Shown here one piece after another: positions 54,401 to 64,000 of a stretch of 64,000 bases of DNA. How positions within the stretch are numbered: the stretch's first letter is position 1; every line of letters starts with the position of its first letter. The DNA is from Pseudobacteroides cellulosolvens ATCC 35603 = DSM 2933 (lineage in GTDB: Bacteria; Bacillota; Clostridia; Acetivibrionales; DSM-2933): contig NZ_LGTC01000001.1 in the NCBI RefSeq assembly GCF_001262605.1, positions 1,289,192 through 1,353,191 of the forward strand, read 5' to 3'. The notes under the pieces were generated by a model that had not been told where the DNA came from, made no database searches, and was given only the letters and a program-made list of their open reading frames with translations. The position numbers and the translations under genes were made by a program.

Positions 54401-55693
54401 GTCTATATATGTTATATTGCCTTCTTTATCTGTTTTCCATAATATAATTGGGAAATCCTCAAATATTCGAAAATAGAACTTACTCATATCTGCCAGAGTT
54501 TCCTCATATTCTTTCCTTTCTGTAATATCTTGAATAACGCCAATATAGCCCTGGTAGTTTCCATCAAGGTCATAAAACGGCTTTCCTGTATCCATAACCC
54601 ACCGATATATACCATCATGCCTTTTTAGCCTATACTCAATTTGATATGGAATTCTATTCTCAACGCAAATATCATAATTTTCCTTACAACGTTCTACATC
54701 ATCATGGTGTATATGCCTTTCCAACCTACCTTTAAGAGCCTCTTTATATGGTTCTCCCGTAAATTGGCACCATGCCTTGTTGACATATTCACATTCCTTA
54801 TTTGCTTCATCCCTCCACAACAAGGCAGGAAACCCATCAAGAATGCTATTAAGATAGTCATTGGATTTAAGCAGCTTTTCCTCATTCTTTTTTTGTTCGG
54901 TGATATCTTCAACAACAAGCAATATACAAGCCTCTTCATCTATTTCAATAGGCACAAAGTCAAGTTTAAACCAAAAAATTTCTCCCGTTGTATTCACTAT
55001 GAATTTATGGTTTAATGCAATAATAGATTCTCCTGATTCAAATACCTTTTCCGAATTAATTCTCACTGCACAGCTAGAACATTCCGGTCCATTTCCACAG
55101 CCATATTCCAGGCTATTTGGACAACCAACGCCGTCCCCGAACGTTTTACCTTCCACACCGCTTTCTTTTCCAAGTCTTTTAAGATATGCTTTATTTATCT
55201 GTTTAATGGTAAGTTGTTTATCAAGAATAACCTTACCAACAGGTGTGGATTCAAAAATTGTTTTGAAGTTGTTCCTCTCCACACGAAGTTTTTCTTCCAT
55301 GCGTTTGATCTGAGTAATTTCACGAAAAACAACTATCACTCCAACAGTTCCATCATCACTAATAATGGGAGAGCAACTTGCAGAAACATAATTTAAATTT
55401 CCATTAACTGTACGAATAGCTGACTGATTTTGAAGCCCGATTGTAGCACCTTTTTTTAAAACCGTATCTATAGGACTTTCCATGGGTTCGTTTGTAGCAG
55501 CATTTATAAGGCGAAATACTTCACAGAATCCCATTCCGCAAGCTTCATGATATACCCACCCTGTCAACTTTTCAGCAGAGGGGTTCATATAAGTAATTTT
55601 CCCATGAAGATCTGTAGTTATGACGCCGTCTCCTATAGAAAAAAGTGCATCTGCCATTTGAGAGCAATTTGTATTTTGAGGTTTAAATTCCAT
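51470..55693 (-). CDS. Giant hybrid histidine kinase (multi-PAS, HisKA, HATPase, REC, Hpt-like)
   Basis: 1407 residues from the ATG at 55693, placed just after the cheR stop; the longer frame would overlap cheR by 110 bases. About seven PAS/PAC domains occupy residues 1-900. HisKA follows ([20 protein letters not shown]), then HATPase_c with [13 protein letters not shown] and [14 protein letters not shown] receiver domain has the phospho-acceptor Asp in [22 protein letters not shown]-terminal Hpt-like helical domain carries the candidate His in [15 protein letters not shown]. This is a phosphorelay in one protein. It is the last gene of the chemosensory operon. Confidence 0.9.
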   Translation of the reverse strand: MEFKPQNTNCSQMADALFSIGDGVITTDLHGKITYMNPSAEKLTGWVYHEACGMGFCEVFRLINAATNEPMESPIDTVLKKGATIGLQNQSAIRTVNGNLNYVSASCSPIISDDGTVGVIVVFREITQIKRMEEKLRVERNNFKTIFESTPVGKVILDKQLTIKQINKAYLKRLGKESGVEGKTFGDGVGCPNSLEYGCGNGPECSSCAVRINSEKVFESGESIIALNHKFIVNTTGEIFWFKLDFVPIEIDEEACILLVVEDITEQKKNEEKLLKSNDYLNSILDGFPALLWRDEANKECEYVNKAWCQFTGEPYKEALKGRLERHIHHDDVERCKENYDICVENRIPYQIEYRLKRHDGIYRWVMDTGKPFYDLDGNYQGYIGVIQDITERKEYEETLADMSKFYFRIFEDFPIILWKTDKEGNITYIDNKWTKILGRPEEGRGYGWLNFIHPDDRERNLKIQKAAFAENKVFDMEFRYISSSGEYRWAHSYNRPFYNHNNEFEGYIGMGIDIQDRKIAEMGRNLYELLSKISGEIILFIDKNGNIINANQAAIKSYGYTLDELCSMNISDLRVNSEFFESQFEEASTRGISFETEHRCKDGSIFPVEVSSQGMDIDEKKIVVSIIRNISERKKVEEALRKSEEKYKHLFNSAADTVFLQAFNGDSDKNIRFIEVNDAACKSLGYTREELLCMNALDIIAQNYQNLAQDYLKVIQNQSHITVESMHVSKDGVEIPVEVSIHSFELDGEKVLLSVARDITERKKAESLIIESEKRYHSLFMNMDSGFIYCKPIFQPNGKADDFEFIEVNKAYEAIMGKSKEELVGKRLSEIFPEFMRFYLDRIACWGEIALTQKGRIETEYFSNLCSKWLTVATYSPENGYFACIITDITDEKRAKLQLKKAKEEAEYEREIAETANKTKSEFLANMSHEIRTPINGIMGMLELTMLTELNKSQKENLITAKGCAMSLLRIINDILDFSKMEAGKLTIEKIDFDIKNLLDEITKAHSVRANEKGLELLYAFSSNIPPYLVGDPNRLQQVLNNLISNAIKFTDNGDVSIEVRKKSISDDYIELQFSVTDTGIGISPEGMERLFKSFSQVDSSYTRRYGGTGLGLVISRQLVEMMSGKIWVESEAGKGSTFYFTLPFRVGSKPYEKPIISSDEKRCAKKLNILIVEDDEVNRFVLSNMLNEKGYTVDIACNGLEALKAYKESRYDLILMDIQMPEMDGVEATKHIRQLEIEAGNQRNIPIIALTAYALHGDREKFLALGMDEYISKPIVMEEMYVTIDKVMDQRDKNIETEIEVRISDDGKLIKTKNNEPAAACNDVLLEQIEKKIEEFEDVIISNDLSAIENHANKLKNLFNRIDADDLKSTAFRIELFARRGDLKEAIKYSTQIQREFETFKKSLL

Positions 55694-55706
55694 AATGATC
55701 ACCGAT

Positions 55707-56522
55707 CTATTCCTTTCTATATACTGACGGCATAACATATTTGAATTTTGTAGTCTCTCTTTTAAGGGATTCGGAATGTCCGATAAAGAGGTAACCTCCA
55801 TATTCCATTTGGTCATAGAACTTATTTATAAGTCTGGTTTTGGTATCATTATCAAAATATATCATTACATTCCTGCAAAAAATGGTATGGAACTTCTTCC
55901 TAAATGGAAATACTTCATCCATTAGATTAAATTTTCTATATATAACTTCATTCTTGATCTTATCGACCATGATAGATTTTTCACTGTCAAGTTTTTTAAA
56001 ATAGTTAAGCTTCCAATGGGTAGGCAACGGAGAAATCCGTTCATTGTCATATACTCCCTTTTTAGCTATATTTAATACTTTTTCAGATATATCGGTGGCT
56101 AATACTTTAGTATCCCACAGCACCTTATCCGTACCGAAAAATTCATCCATTATCATAGCTAGTGTATAGGATTCTTCACCGGAAGAACTTGCTGCACACC
56201 ATATTCTAAGATCCTTATCCCGAACTGTATTGCAAAGATAAGGAAGGACTTTGTCCCTAAAATAATAAAAATGGTCAGGCTCTCTCATAAAAAAAGTATG
56301 GTTGGTTGTAATCTTATCTAAAAGTGTGACTACTGCCTCTCCTGCCTTATTATCAACTATATATTTGTAGTATTGAGTGAAATTATGAAAGCCTGCTTGC
56401 TGGAGGACGTTTTGCAGTCTTCCGTTTACAAGAGCCATTTTCTCTTCTTTCAGGTTAATGCCATAATTAGATTTAATATAATTAGATAATTGTTTGAATT
56501 CTTGTTCTGTAATTGAAACCAT
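55707..56522 (-). CDS. cheR: CheR-type chemoreceptor methyltransferase
   Basis: 271 residues. The N-terminal helical domain is ITEQEFKQLSNYIKSNYGIN. The SAM-binding core is RIWCAASSSGEESYTLAMIM (a GxGxE-like loop with Glu) and VLATDISEKVLNIAKKGVYD. NLMDEVFPFRKKFHTIFCRN and YFDNDTKTRLINKFY are typical CheR motifs. It methylates Glu side chains of MCPs. No cheB is seen in the cluster, so demethylation must come from elsewhere or be absent. Confidence 0.9.
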   Translation of the reverse strand: MVSITEQEFKQLSNYIKSNYGINLKEEKMALVNGRLQNVLQQAGFHNFTQYYKYIVDNKAGEAVVTLLDKITTNHTFFMREPDHFYYFRDKVLPYLCNTVRDKDLRIWCAASSSGEESYTLAMIMDEFFGTDKVLWDTKVLATDISEKVLNIAKKGVYDNERISPLPTHWKLNYFKKLDSEKSIMVDKIKNEVIYRKFNLMDEVFPFRKKFHTIFCRNVMIYFDNDTKTRLINKFYDQMEYGGYLFIGHSESLKRETTKFKYVMPSVYRKE

Positions 56523-56558
56523 ACACTCTACACCCTGCCTTTATAGTAGTATAGGTAA

Positions 56559-56587
56559 GGTCTGGAGGTATTAATTTCCTCCAGACC
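56559..56587. other. Strong intergenic hairpin between MCP and cheR genes
   Basis: Perfect 10-bp stem GGTCTGGAGG/CCTCCAGACC with a 9-base loop and no T-run on the minus strand. It may stabilise or process the polycistronic mRNA, or reduce read-through into cheR. Confidence 0.55.
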
Positions 56588-56602
56588 CTGTATATTTGTT
56601 GC

Positions 56603-58330
56603 CTAATACTTTCCAAACTCTTTATCGCTCAGTGCGATTTTCTTTGTATTTCCAGGTATTTGGGAATTGGAATCTGGAGTTTGATTTATTTTCTTTGTGC
56701 CATTCATTTGCTCAAGTATATTTAAGACATTTGGACTTATTTCCTGCATCCCATTGTAGGAATGGACACCTCTATTATATGACCTTCTCAGTTTAAACCT
56801 TGAAACTTGTTCTTTTAATAGTTCTGCCTGACTTGAGAGTTCTTCACTGGCTGCTGCACTTTCTTCGGAAGTTGCAGAGTTGGTTTGTATTACTGAAGAT
56901 ACCTGCATAATACCTTGGTTGACTTGTGCAATAGCGGAAGCCTGTTCATTAGATGCAATGGCAATACTTCCCACAAGATTTGCAACCTTTGCCACATCCT
57001 CAACAATCTTATTTAGAGCTTCTGCTGTCTGATTTGCAATCTTAGTACCATCTTCAACTTTTTTAATTGATCCTTCAATCATATCAGTTGTCTCTTTTGC
57101 TGCATCAGCAGATCTTGCTGCAAGGTTTCTTACTTCCTCCGCTACAACTGCAAACCCTTTACCGTGCTGCCCTGCTCTTGCTGCTTCTACTGCAGCATTT
57201 AACGCAAGAATATTTGTCTGGAATGCAATTTCATCTATAACTTTGATAATTTTAGATATATTGCTTGAAGAGATATTTATTTCATCCATGGATTTTAACA
57301 TATCCTTCATTTGACCATTTCCATGAACCGCATTGCTCTTTGCAGTCTCTGCAAGGGAATTGGCTTGATTTGCACTGTCTGCATTTTGCCTTGTTTGTGA
57401 TGAGATTTCTTCAAGAGAAGCAGTTAACTCTTCAACAGAACTAGCCTGCTCAGTAGCACCTTGCGAAAGGGCCATACTGGAATCAGATACTTGTTTTGAA
57501 CCTGAAGCAACCTGTTCAGCAGCAATGCTTATATTTGACATAACATCATTTAAGTTATCGGACATTTTCTTAAATGCAGTGGCAAGTGTTCCTATCTCAT
57601 CCTTTGTATTTTCTTCAATCTCAACCTCAAGATTTCCATCAGCAATTCTCTCAGCAGCAAATACAAGCTTCTTTACAGGATTACTAATTATTCGGGAAAT
57701 AAAAATACCTAATGCAAATGCCATTATCATAGCTACGACAATAACCGCTACCATCATCATAACTGTAGAATCAGTAGTTTTTCCATATTCGTTGGACCTT
57801 TCAAGTCCTCCTGATTTCTTCAACTCAAAAAGTTCGTCAACATACTTATTTGCTTCAAGTGCAGGAGCTGTACCTTCTCCATAGAAGAGAGCAATAGCTT
57901 GATCATTTTGGTTGTTAAGCGACATACTAATGGCTTTATCACGTACATCTTTATATTTTTTCATACTTTCCATTAAGGAATTGTATGCCTTTTTTCCCTC
58001 CTCAGTCTGAAGACTCTTATGAAACACGGCAAGTGAATCTTCCATATTCTTGTCTAAATCTTTAAGTTTATTTGCATATGTTTCTTTATCTTCCGTTTCT
58101 TTACTTAAAAAAACATCACGGGCAACTGCACGGGTATTTTGAAAATCTATGCTTGCCTGCCCTATATCACCGATTGCTATCCCAAAATTGGTATAAAGAT
58201 CGGTATAGTTTTTATCTACTCCCTTAATGTTAATAATACCTATTACACCAACAACACCTGCTAATATAGCGATAAGAATAAAAGCAGCTATCAATTTCAC
58301 GCTGATTTTTAAATTATAGAACCATTTCAT
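56603..58330 (-). CDS. Methyl-accepting chemotaxis protein
   Basis: 575 residues. The first membrane helix is at about 11-31 and the second at about 193-213. A four-helix-bundle sensor lies between them ([20 protein letters not shown]). HAMP follows at about 215-265. The cytoplasmic signalling hairpin tip [20 protein letters not shown] then [18 protein letters not shown] is fully conserved. No CheR-tether pentapeptide at the C-terminus. It signals to the CheA encoded upstream. The sensed ligand is unknown. Confidence 0.95.
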   Translation of the reverse strand: MKWFYNLKISVKLIAAFILIAILAGVVGVIGIINIKGVDKNYTDLYTNFGIAIGDIGQASIDFQNTRAVARDVFLSKETEDKETYANKLKDLDKNMEDSLAVFHKSLQTEEGKKAYNSLMESMKKYKDVRDKAISMSLNNQNDQAIALFYGEGTAPALEANKYVDELFELKKSGGLERSNEYGKTTDSTVMMMVAVIVVAMIMAFALGIFISRIISNPVKKLVFAAERIADGNLEVEIEENTKDEIGTLATAFKKMSDNLNDVMSNISIAAEQVASGSKQVSDSSMALSQGATEQASSVEELTASLEEISSQTRQNADSANQANSLAETAKSNAVHGNGQMKDMLKSMDEINISSSNISKIIKVIDEIAFQTNILALNAAVEAARAGQHGKGFAVVAEEVRNLAARSADAAKETTDMIEGSIKKVEDGTKIANQTAEALNKIVEDVAKVANLVGSIAIASNEQASAIAQVNQGIMQVSSVIQTNSATSEESAAASEELSSQAELLKEQVSRFKLRRSYNRGVHSYNGMQEISPNVLNILEQMNGTKKINQTPDSNSQIPGNTKKIALSDKEFGKY

Positions 58331-58426
58331 TTTCCATTCCTCCCTAATTATTGGATATTGTTAAAGACTTTTGCGTTATCGTTACTAAGCAGCTTATTAC
58401 TGTCGATTGGGATTCTACTGTTTCAT

Positions 58427-60508
58427 TCATATCTTAATAAGTCCACCAATATCAAGGATTAAGCTGATGCTGCCGTCTCCAAGTAGTGTGCACCCGGCAA
58501 GGCCTTGTATCTTTCGGGTATTTTTTATGTAATTGGGAAGTGTCTTTACAACTACCTGCTGTTGCCCTAATAGTGCATCAGCAAATATGCAAATAGTTCT
58601 TTCATCCTGTTCAACCATAATAATGATTCCTTCAGTGAGATTTGTTATATCGGTTTTAATGTCATATTGTTGGTGCAAACGTAAGATTGGATAGCACTTT
58701 CCGCGAACCATGATCAATTCATTTCCATCAGGTTCTTTAATAAGATCAGATTCTTTAGGTCTAAAGGATTCTTTAATCGTTGTTATGGGAATGGTGTAAC
58801 ATGAACTTCCTACTTTAACATTCATACCGTCAATAATAGCTAACGTTAGCGGAAGTTTAAGGGTAATAGTTGAACCTATACCTTCTGTACTATCAATTAA
58901 GACTGTTCCACCTACCAATTCGATATTTCTTTTAACAACATCCATCCCAACCCCCCTGCCGCTGAACTCCGTTATTGTGTCCTTTGTTGAGAAACCTGGA
59001 AGTAATATAAGACTGTAAATCTCCCTATCTGTCATTTCCTGTTCAGATTTTATTAAAAGATCATTTTCTCTGGCACGCTTAAGAATCTTTTCTTTGTTTA
59101 GTCCTTTTCCATCATCCTTTATTATAATAAGAACATCACTTCCTGCATTCTTCGCTTCCAGTATAATCTTCCCTGTTTTAGGCTTTCCTCCTGCCTCTCT
59201 GTCTTTGGGATCTTCAATACCATGATCTACAGCATTGCGTACAAGATGCATGAGAGGGTCTGAAATATGCTCGATAATGTTTTTATCGACCTCTGTCTCC
59301 TCTCCGATTAGCTCCAAGTGTACTTCCTTTCCCAGCTTTTTGCTCATATCCCTTACAATACGGTTCATTTTCTGAAAGGTCATAGAAAGAGGTACCATTC
59401 TAACAGACATTATAATGTCCTGTAATTCCAATGTGATTTTATGGAGGTGATGGGAAGCTTTTCGAAAGTTTTTGAAATTGAAACCCTTGAGATCGGGATT
59501 TTGCGTAACCATAGCCTCTGCAATTACCATCTCACCGATGAGGTCCATAAGCTTGTCCAGCTTTGTAACATTTACGCTTATAATACTCTGATTTATAGAT
59601 GTACCTACATCCTTTTCCTGAGGTTCCTTACTGGCTTGAGCCTGAGTTTGAGGTACTTTTATTGGACTTACCTCAACAACGATTTGACTTTTACTACCGA
59701 ATTGTTCAAATTTCTCATCATTTTCTAATTGAATAAGTTCCAAGTCTTTTAGAAATATAGTTTGTTTTAAAGACTCATTTATTTCATCATATGACTTGCT
59801 GGTTTTTATAAAAATCTTAAAACCTTTTTCTCTTATAATTTCAATGCTTTCGTCACTATCAATAATGTTTTCTGGAATATAATATATCTCTTTAACTAAT
59901 TCCTTGAGATTGTGTATTACAGAAAATGCCCTGATATTCTCCATTTCACAACCATTTTCAAAATATATTGTGGCTTCAAAGAAATTATTGTCTTGAATGG
60001 CTTGTGAATTATCCTTTTTAATATAATATCGCGGCTGATTAGTTGAAACAGGTTTATTAATCTCAACTTCTGAAGGATTTTCTTCTTTTAACCGAACAAG
60101 AAACCCCTTGATATTTGCTATAAGAATTGATGAGTCTCCGTCAACATTGCATTTATCTTTAATCTTCTGAAGCTCAGCCTTAATAAAATCTACACTTTCC
60201 AATACAAAATCTGAGAGAATTGAGCAATCAATATTCTGTGGTTTTAGTTCTCGAAGGAAATAAAAAAGATCTTCAATAGAGTGTGCTAAGTTTGAAATGT
60301 TGTCAAAAAGCATCATAGCCGAAGAACCTTTTATTGTATGCATGATTCGGAATATCTCATTGATTGCTTCCTGGGTGTAAAAGCTTGCCTTTTCATTATC
60401 TAAAATCAACATCTCAAGCTGCTCAATGTTTTGTGTAGTCTCAAATATGTACATATCAAGCATAGGTTCATTGGAATATTGACCCGACAATCCAACACCT
60501 TCTTTCAT
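58427..60508 (-). CDS. cheA: CheA-type chemotaxis histidine kinase
   Basis: 693 residues. The P1 Hpt domain has His in IFRIMHTIKGSSAMMLF (about residue 55). A P2-like region follows (about 170-270). P3 dimerisation (VNVTKLDKLMDLIGEMVIAE) precedes P4 HATPase, with HLVRNAVDHGIEDPKDREA, DDGKGLNKEKIL and FSGRGVGMDVVKRNIELVGG. P5 is CheW-like (about 555-693). It passes phosphate to the adjacent CheY and possibly to the REC of the hybrid kinase. No separate cheW gene is present. All catalytic motifs are intact. Confidence 0.95.
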   Translation of the reverse strand: MKEGVGLSGQYSNEPMLDMYIFETTQNIEQLEMLILDNEKASFYTQEAINEIFRIMHTIKGSSAMMLFDNISNLAHSIEDLFYFLRELKPQNIDCSILSDFVLESVDFIKAELQKIKDKCNVDGDSSILIANIKGFLVRLKEENPSEVEINKPVSTNQPRYYIKKDNSQAIQDNNFFEATIYFENGCEMENIRAFSVIHNLKELVKEIYYIPENIIDSDESIEIIREKGFKIFIKTSKSYDEINESLKQTIFLKDLELIQLENDEKFEQFGSKSQIVVEVSPIKVPQTQAQASKEPQEKDVGTSINQSIISVNVTKLDKLMDLIGEMVIAEAMVTQNPDLKGFNFKNFRKASHHLHKITLELQDIIMSVRMVPLSMTFQKMNRIVRDMSKKLGKEVHLELIGEETEVDKNIIEHISDPLMHLVRNAVDHGIEDPKDREAGGKPKTGKIILEAKNAGSDVLIIIKDDGKGLNKEKILKRARENDLLIKSEQEMTDREIYSLILLPGFSTKDTITEFSGRGVGMDVVKRNIELVGGTVLIDSTEGIGSTITLKLPLTLAIIDGMNVKVGSSCYTIPITTIKESFRPKESDLIKEPDGNELIMVRGKCYPILRLHQQYDIKTDITNLTEGIIIMVEQDERTICIFADALLGQQQVVVKTLPNYIKNTRKIQGLAGCTLLGDGSISLILDIGGLIKI

Positions 60509-60519
60509 ATATCAGCATA

Positions 60520-60918
60520 TTAAGTATTTATAAGTCCTAACTTTTGCATAACCTCAATGAACTTTTCCGTATCGATAGGCTTTGCAGCATATGCCTCACA
60601 ACCTATCTCAAAGGATTGCTTCACTAAGGATGTTTCTTGAAGTGCTGTAGTCATTACTACCTTGACACGCTTATCAGGCGTTAAACCTTTAGAAGTCTCA
60701 TAATCCCGAATAGCTTTGAGCACCTTTACCCCATCCACCTTTGGCATCATTATATCCAGACAGATAAAGTCATATGGCGAATTGTCATTAACCGCCAACA
60801 AGTAAGCGTCCAAAGCCTCTAAGCCATCAACTGTTATATCGACTGTACCATATTGTGAAAGAAATTTTGATAAGAACTGCCTGCTTGCAAAATCATCCTC
60901 AACCACTAAGATCTTCAT
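60520..60918 (-). CDS. cheY: CheY-type response regulator
   Basis: 132 residues from the ATG at 60918 (GGAGGGAAAAATC upstream); the listed TTG start five codons earlier is less likely. A single receiver domain: acidic pocket VVEDDFASR, phospho-acceptor Asp in DFICLDIMMPKVDGVKVLK, Thr in VKVVMTTALQE and Lys in YAAKPIDTEKF. No output domain. Directly upstream of cheA, so it is the likely phosphate acceptor. Confidence 0.9.
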   Translation of the reverse strand: MKILVVEDDFASRQFLSKFLSQYGTVDITVDGLEALDAYLLAVNDNSPYDFICLDIMMPKVDGVKVLKAIRDYETSKGLTPDKRVKVVMTTALQETSLVKQSFEIGCEAYAAKPIDTEKFIEVMQKLGLINT

Positions 60919-60958
60919 GATTTTTCCCTCCAACCTTATTTATATTAGTTCGTTGGAC

Positions 60959-61546
60959 TTAAACCTTAAAGGCTTCTAATACCATTTCTAGTGTAGAAAG
61001 AATCTGTTTTCTTAAAGAAAAATTGTATCCCTGCATACGCCAATTTAAACAGCTTTCTCTTTGTAAGCCCATAATTACAGTTGCTAGATTTTGGCTATTT
61101 ATATCAGGATTGATTTGTCCATTTTTTTGAGCTTGTGAGATCATCTCCGTTATAAAATTAATTCGAGTGAAAAAAATACTTTGAATCTTTTCCGAAAGAT
61201 ATGGATCACATCTTACAATATCATAAGATTGTGTTATTGCTGTAATAGCTGGATAATTTTCATAATAAGCAGCATATGTGTCAATAAAGTTTGTTATTGC
61301 CTTAATAGGATCGATTTTTTTTACTTGGATAGAAAGTATAATGTCAGAATCATATTGTGAGAAATGTTCTAGTACAGCAAGAAGTAAACCACCCTTTGAT
61401 TTGAAATGTCTAAAGATAGCAGGCTCAGAAATACCTACTCTTTTGGCAACTTCCCTGGTAGAAAGTCCTTGTAGTCCAAATTCGTCAATTACATCAACAG
61501 TTGCCAGTATAATACTCAATTTTCTGTCCAGTAACTGATTATCCAT
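60959..61546 (-). CDS. TetR-family transcriptional regulator
   Basis: 195 residues. The N-terminal helix-turn-helix is DEFGLQGLSTREVAKRVGIS followed by EPAIFRHFKSKGGLLLAVLE. The remaining helical part binds an unknown effector. It lies upstream of, and reads in the same direction as, the chemosensory operon (26-base gap to the cheY frame), so it may regulate it or share its transcript. Confidence 0.9.
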   Translation of the reverse strand: MDNQLLDRKLSIILATVDVIDEFGLQGLSTREVAKRVGISEPAIFRHFKSKGGLLLAVLEHFSQYDSDIILSIQVKKIDPIKAITNFIDTYAAYYENYPAITAITQSYDIVRCDPYLSEKIQSIFFTRINFITEMISQAQKNGQINPDINSQNLATVIMGLQRESCLNWRMQGYNFSLRKQILSTLEMVLEAFKV

Positions 61547-61728
61547 TTGTTACCACCAACGTTAATTATCATTAACTAACACATTTTAATTGTATATAAA
61601 AATTTTCATTGTGTCAAACGCCGTATTATTATGTCGAAGCATGTCGTTTGCAATTAATACGTTGTTTAATTAATTTTTCTCCATATTCCTTGGTTTTATG
61701 TTTGTAATCAGTTTATTAATTTTGAAAA

Positions 61729-61765
61729 GGAGTATAAAAAGGTTGTTAATGCCTTTTTATACTCC
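61729..61765 (-). terminator. Rho-independent terminator after the GH5 gene
   Basis: Perfect 14-bp stem GGAGTATAAAAAGG/CCTTTTTATACTCC with a 9-base loop, followed on the minus strand by TTTT. It lies 54 bases after the GH5 stop. It isolates the cellulase gene from the regulator gene; 61547-61728 shows nothing else. Confidence 0.9.
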
Positions 61766-61818
61766 TCATCGATTATTAATTCAGTATAACAATAGTTAAA
61801 AGTAATTAATCTTTGATA

Positions 61819-63771
61819 CTACCTTGTAACGCCGGTAAAAGCAGGATAATTACTTGTAGTCATATTAAAGTGCTTTGCAAGTATAATTACATCGCTCATG
61901 TTTATAGAGTTGTCTTTATTGAGATCACAAGAAGCTATATATTTTGAATCTGTAGAAACAGCGTTGAATCCTTTTGCCAGTGCTATGACATCCGACATGT
62001 TTATCGATCCATCCTGAACCCCGTTTACTGCAATATCTCCAGCCCATATTTCCAAAGGAGAATTAATGCTTCCTATTTTGTCTCCAGCATTTATACCGTT
62101 AATTACTCTGGTAAGATAACCGTCCTTTGATACTTTTAATGGTTCTGCCACAATGGTCAGTGGAACATCATTTAATGTAAATGCACCATTTTGATCGGTA
62201 ACAGCCGACAATGAACCAAACTCAACTTTAAATCCAGCCTTAACTGGTGATGAAGTAGTAGTTGAATCAAAATCAGGCCTAACATATCCTGATATAGTTT
62301 TCCCATTTGGCGTTGGCGTGGGAGTTGGTGTTGGCGTACCGACCGATTGGCCATACACCAGCACTTCCCAGATAGAATATCCCCATTCGGAGTTTACTTT
62401 CTGACTGCATTCCACCTTTACATAACGGGCACTATATGTCTTATCAAGCTTTATTTCGTCTAGTCCACCCTTACCGTTATATTGCTGGTATGCTGTTGTC
62501 CAGCTTGAACCATCGGCAGAGGTAAGTATTTTATATTGCGTAGCATATGCATCTTCCCAATATATAACAACTCTGTTTATATCACTAACTGATCCTAAAT
62601 CAACCTTTATGTATTCAGTATCATACTTACCTGATACCGAAGCCCATCTTGTATCACCATTGCCATCAACAGCATTTTTAGCAGTAAATTCACTATCTTG
62701 ATTGGTTGAAGACTCAATAGTCTTATTTAATGCCATGTTTCCAGCTGGGTAAGGTGTTGGTGTAGGCGGCGGCGGAACATCTTCCTGCATGAATTTAGGT
62801 CTTACCGCAATATTTTTTATACTGTGGGGGTTTGTAATACAAACCTCCTTTCCCCAACCCTGAAGGGTTGCAAATGTACTATCGGTTGTCATGTCAAGAA
62901 AAGTCTGAGGATTATTGCCGGGTCCCCATTCCCAGGGTAGATACCCTACCTCGTTTAAGTGGCACTGCTCTAATATTGTTTTATATGGAATTGCTCCCTG
63001 TGCAGTCTCATCCCATTGATGCCCGAACTCTCCTACAACTAAAGGCAGATTCATATCAACAGATTGCTTTATTTCGTCCTTTACTTTTTGATCGCTGTAT
63101 CCCCATGATAAAGGCCACCACATATGTACTGAAAATAGAAGATTTTGATCCGGGTCATTTTCTATAAGATACGGGCCGTTTGCCTGCAGCGAATCAATTC
63201 CCTGTCCATAGCTTGGAGCATCGATCATAAGGGGAACATGTATTCCTGCGGTTCTCATCCTGCTTACCGCCAGTTTATAGCCTGCCCTGTAATCAGCATC
63301 TGAAACAGTTTGTCCACATTCGTTTGCTATGTTTACTATTAAATATTCCTGATGTTTTTTAAGCACCTCTAATATATCAGGTCTTACCCAATAATCAACA
63401 ACTGTCTGAAGCTTGGACCACTCCCCGGTTGCATCATGGCATTCAATAATAGGAATCATGTGGTTAAGACGGCAGTTATAAATTGCTTTATCCAGTTTTT
63501 CAGGTGTGCCGCTTATGCCCCACACAATTCTAACACTATTCGCACCAGTTTTGGCAATTTCCTCATAAGACGGAACTCCATCGACATCCATCCATATGAT
63601 CATCTTATTTACACCGTACAATATCGTTTTCTCTCCATTTTTGTCATAAAGGAAACGACCTTTGACCTTAAATCCCGGATACTGTTCATCTGCAGCAAAT
63701 GAACTCGGGAAGCTGTAAAAAACAGCTGTCATCAAGAGTGTAATGATTAAGATTAATGAAACTTTTTTCAT
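61819..63771 (-). CDS. Secreted GH5 mannanase/cellulase with discoidin CBM and dockerin
   Basis: 650 residues. A signal peptide (1-27) precedes a GH5 (beta/alpha)8 domain (about 30-325), with acid/base Glu in VNIANECGQT and nucleophile Glu in LVVGEFGHQW. The sequence around VWGISGTPEKLDKAI is GH5_8-like, which suggests beta-mannanase. An F5/8-type (CBM32-like) domain follows at about 350-475 and a TPTPTPTPTP linker at about 480-490. A carboxypeptidase-regulatory-like domain (about 492-570) leads to a type I dockerin with two SINMSDVIxLAKxFN repeats. The dockerin is C-terminal here, in contrast to the other two enzymes. The start has GGAGG upstream. Confidence 0.9.
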   Translation of the reverse strand: MKKVSLILIITLLMTAVFYSFPSSFAADEQYPGFKVKGRFLYDKNGEKTILYGVNKMIIWMDVDGVPSYEEIAKTGANSVRIVWGISGTPEKLDKAIYNCRLNHMIPIIECHDATGEWSKLQTVVDYWVRPDILEVLKKHQEYLIVNIANECGQTVSDADYRAGYKLAVSRMRTAGIHVPLMIDAPSYGQGIDSLQANGPYLIENDPDQNLLFSVHMWWPLSWGYSDQKVKDEIKQSVDMNLPLVVGEFGHQWDETAQGAIPYKTILEQCHLNEVGYLPWEWGPGNNPQTFLDMTTDSTFATLQGWGKEVCITNPHSIKNIAVRPKFMQEDVPPPPTPTPYPAGNMALNKTIESSTNQDSEFTAKNAVDGNGDTRWASVSGKYDTEYIKVDLGSVSDINRVVIYWEDAYATQYKILTSADGSSWTTAYQQYNGKGGLDEIKLDKTYSARYVKVECSQKVNSEWGYSIWEVLVYGQSVGTPTPTPTPTPNGKTISGYVRPDFDSTTTSSPVKAGFKVEFGSLSAVTDQNGAFTLNDVPLTIVAEPLKVSKDGYLTRVINGINAGDKIGSINSPLEIWAGDIAVNGVQDGSINMSDVIALAKGFNAVSTDSKYIASCDLNKDNSINMSDVIILAKHFNMTTSNYPAFTGVTR

Positions 63772-64000
63772 ACAATTCCTCCTTGTAAAAAATGTTAATG
63801 AATGTAAAATTATTAATAATAGAGAACTTAATTATCCCCTTATTATAATAATTCGTATGTTTTTTTAAATTTATGTGGGTTAGTTTAACGTTTAGCTTGA
63901 TTATATAATATTTTTGATATGTTGGTAAATATTTTTCTTTCTTCTGTAACCACACATAAAATAAAATAATAGAATATAATAGTTATTTTTCTTTTATGGA

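Noticed and set aside
63686..63955. 89-codon minus-strand frame
   Set aside because: It overlaps the ribosome binding site and start of the GH5 gene in another frame and consists of AT-rich leader sequence.

Overview
The window is low-GC, Gram-positive DNA from an anaerobic, cellulosome-forming clostridium-type Firmicute. Three secreted enzymes (BNR_4, GH9, GH5) carry type I dockerins with duplicated Ca-binding repeats. Ribosome binding sites are strong GGAGG types, and lipoproteins and multi-PAS histidine kinases are common. The dockerin style points towards the Acetivibrio/Pseudobacteroides/Ruminiclostridium group, but the genus cannot be fixed from the window.

Layout. (1) 1-10,719: small orphan genes, all on the minus strand. 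They include an immunity-like pair, a DUF2185 remnant, a cREC protein, HAD phosphatase, flavodoxin-fold reductase, GNAT, lipoproteins and TPR. Several are frameshifted. (2) 10,849-13,586: a group II intron with a 625-aa reverse transcriptase/maturase. (3) 13,587-23,981: an integron-like array of twelve complete gene cassettes plus the one split by the intron. Each carries one or two minus-strand genes and is separated from the next by a GC-rich structured element of about 160-250 bp. (4) 23,985-24,054: a nested palindrome, the candidate primary attachment site, directly after the stop of a 348-aa tyrosine recombinase (24,057-25,103). (5) 25,252-64,000: chromosomal-looking genes. These are the dockerin enzymes, a polyphosphate operon (ppk, ppx, membrane protein), a radical-SAM RiPP locus with a repeated KYG precursor, miaB, a ROK kinase, pabB/pabC-like genes and a chemosensory operon ending in a giant hybrid kinase.

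The main discovery candidate is region 3-4. Each cassette starts with an R' arm and ends with an R'' arm. These arms are complementary over about 13-20 bp within one cassette, while their sequences differ between cassettes. The element at each cassette end folds on inner stems that also co-vary. The cassette next to the recombinase is cut exactly at the R' core and joined to unrelated sequence. This is the logic of integron attC/attI. The recombinase, however, lacks the IntI-specific insertion, has an extra N-terminal domain, and points towards the array (inverse orientation). The intron interrupts a cassette-leading hairpin precisely. Cassette products include two SUKH (SMI1/KNR4) proteins, a DUF1963 protein, a metallo-beta-lactamase fold protein, a GNAT and several families I do not recognise.

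Many small genes have single-base frameshifts at homopolymers. Either the assembly contains homopolymer errors or these accessory genes are decaying; sequence alone does not decide. No rRNA, tRNA, CRISPR array or complete insertion sequence was seen.
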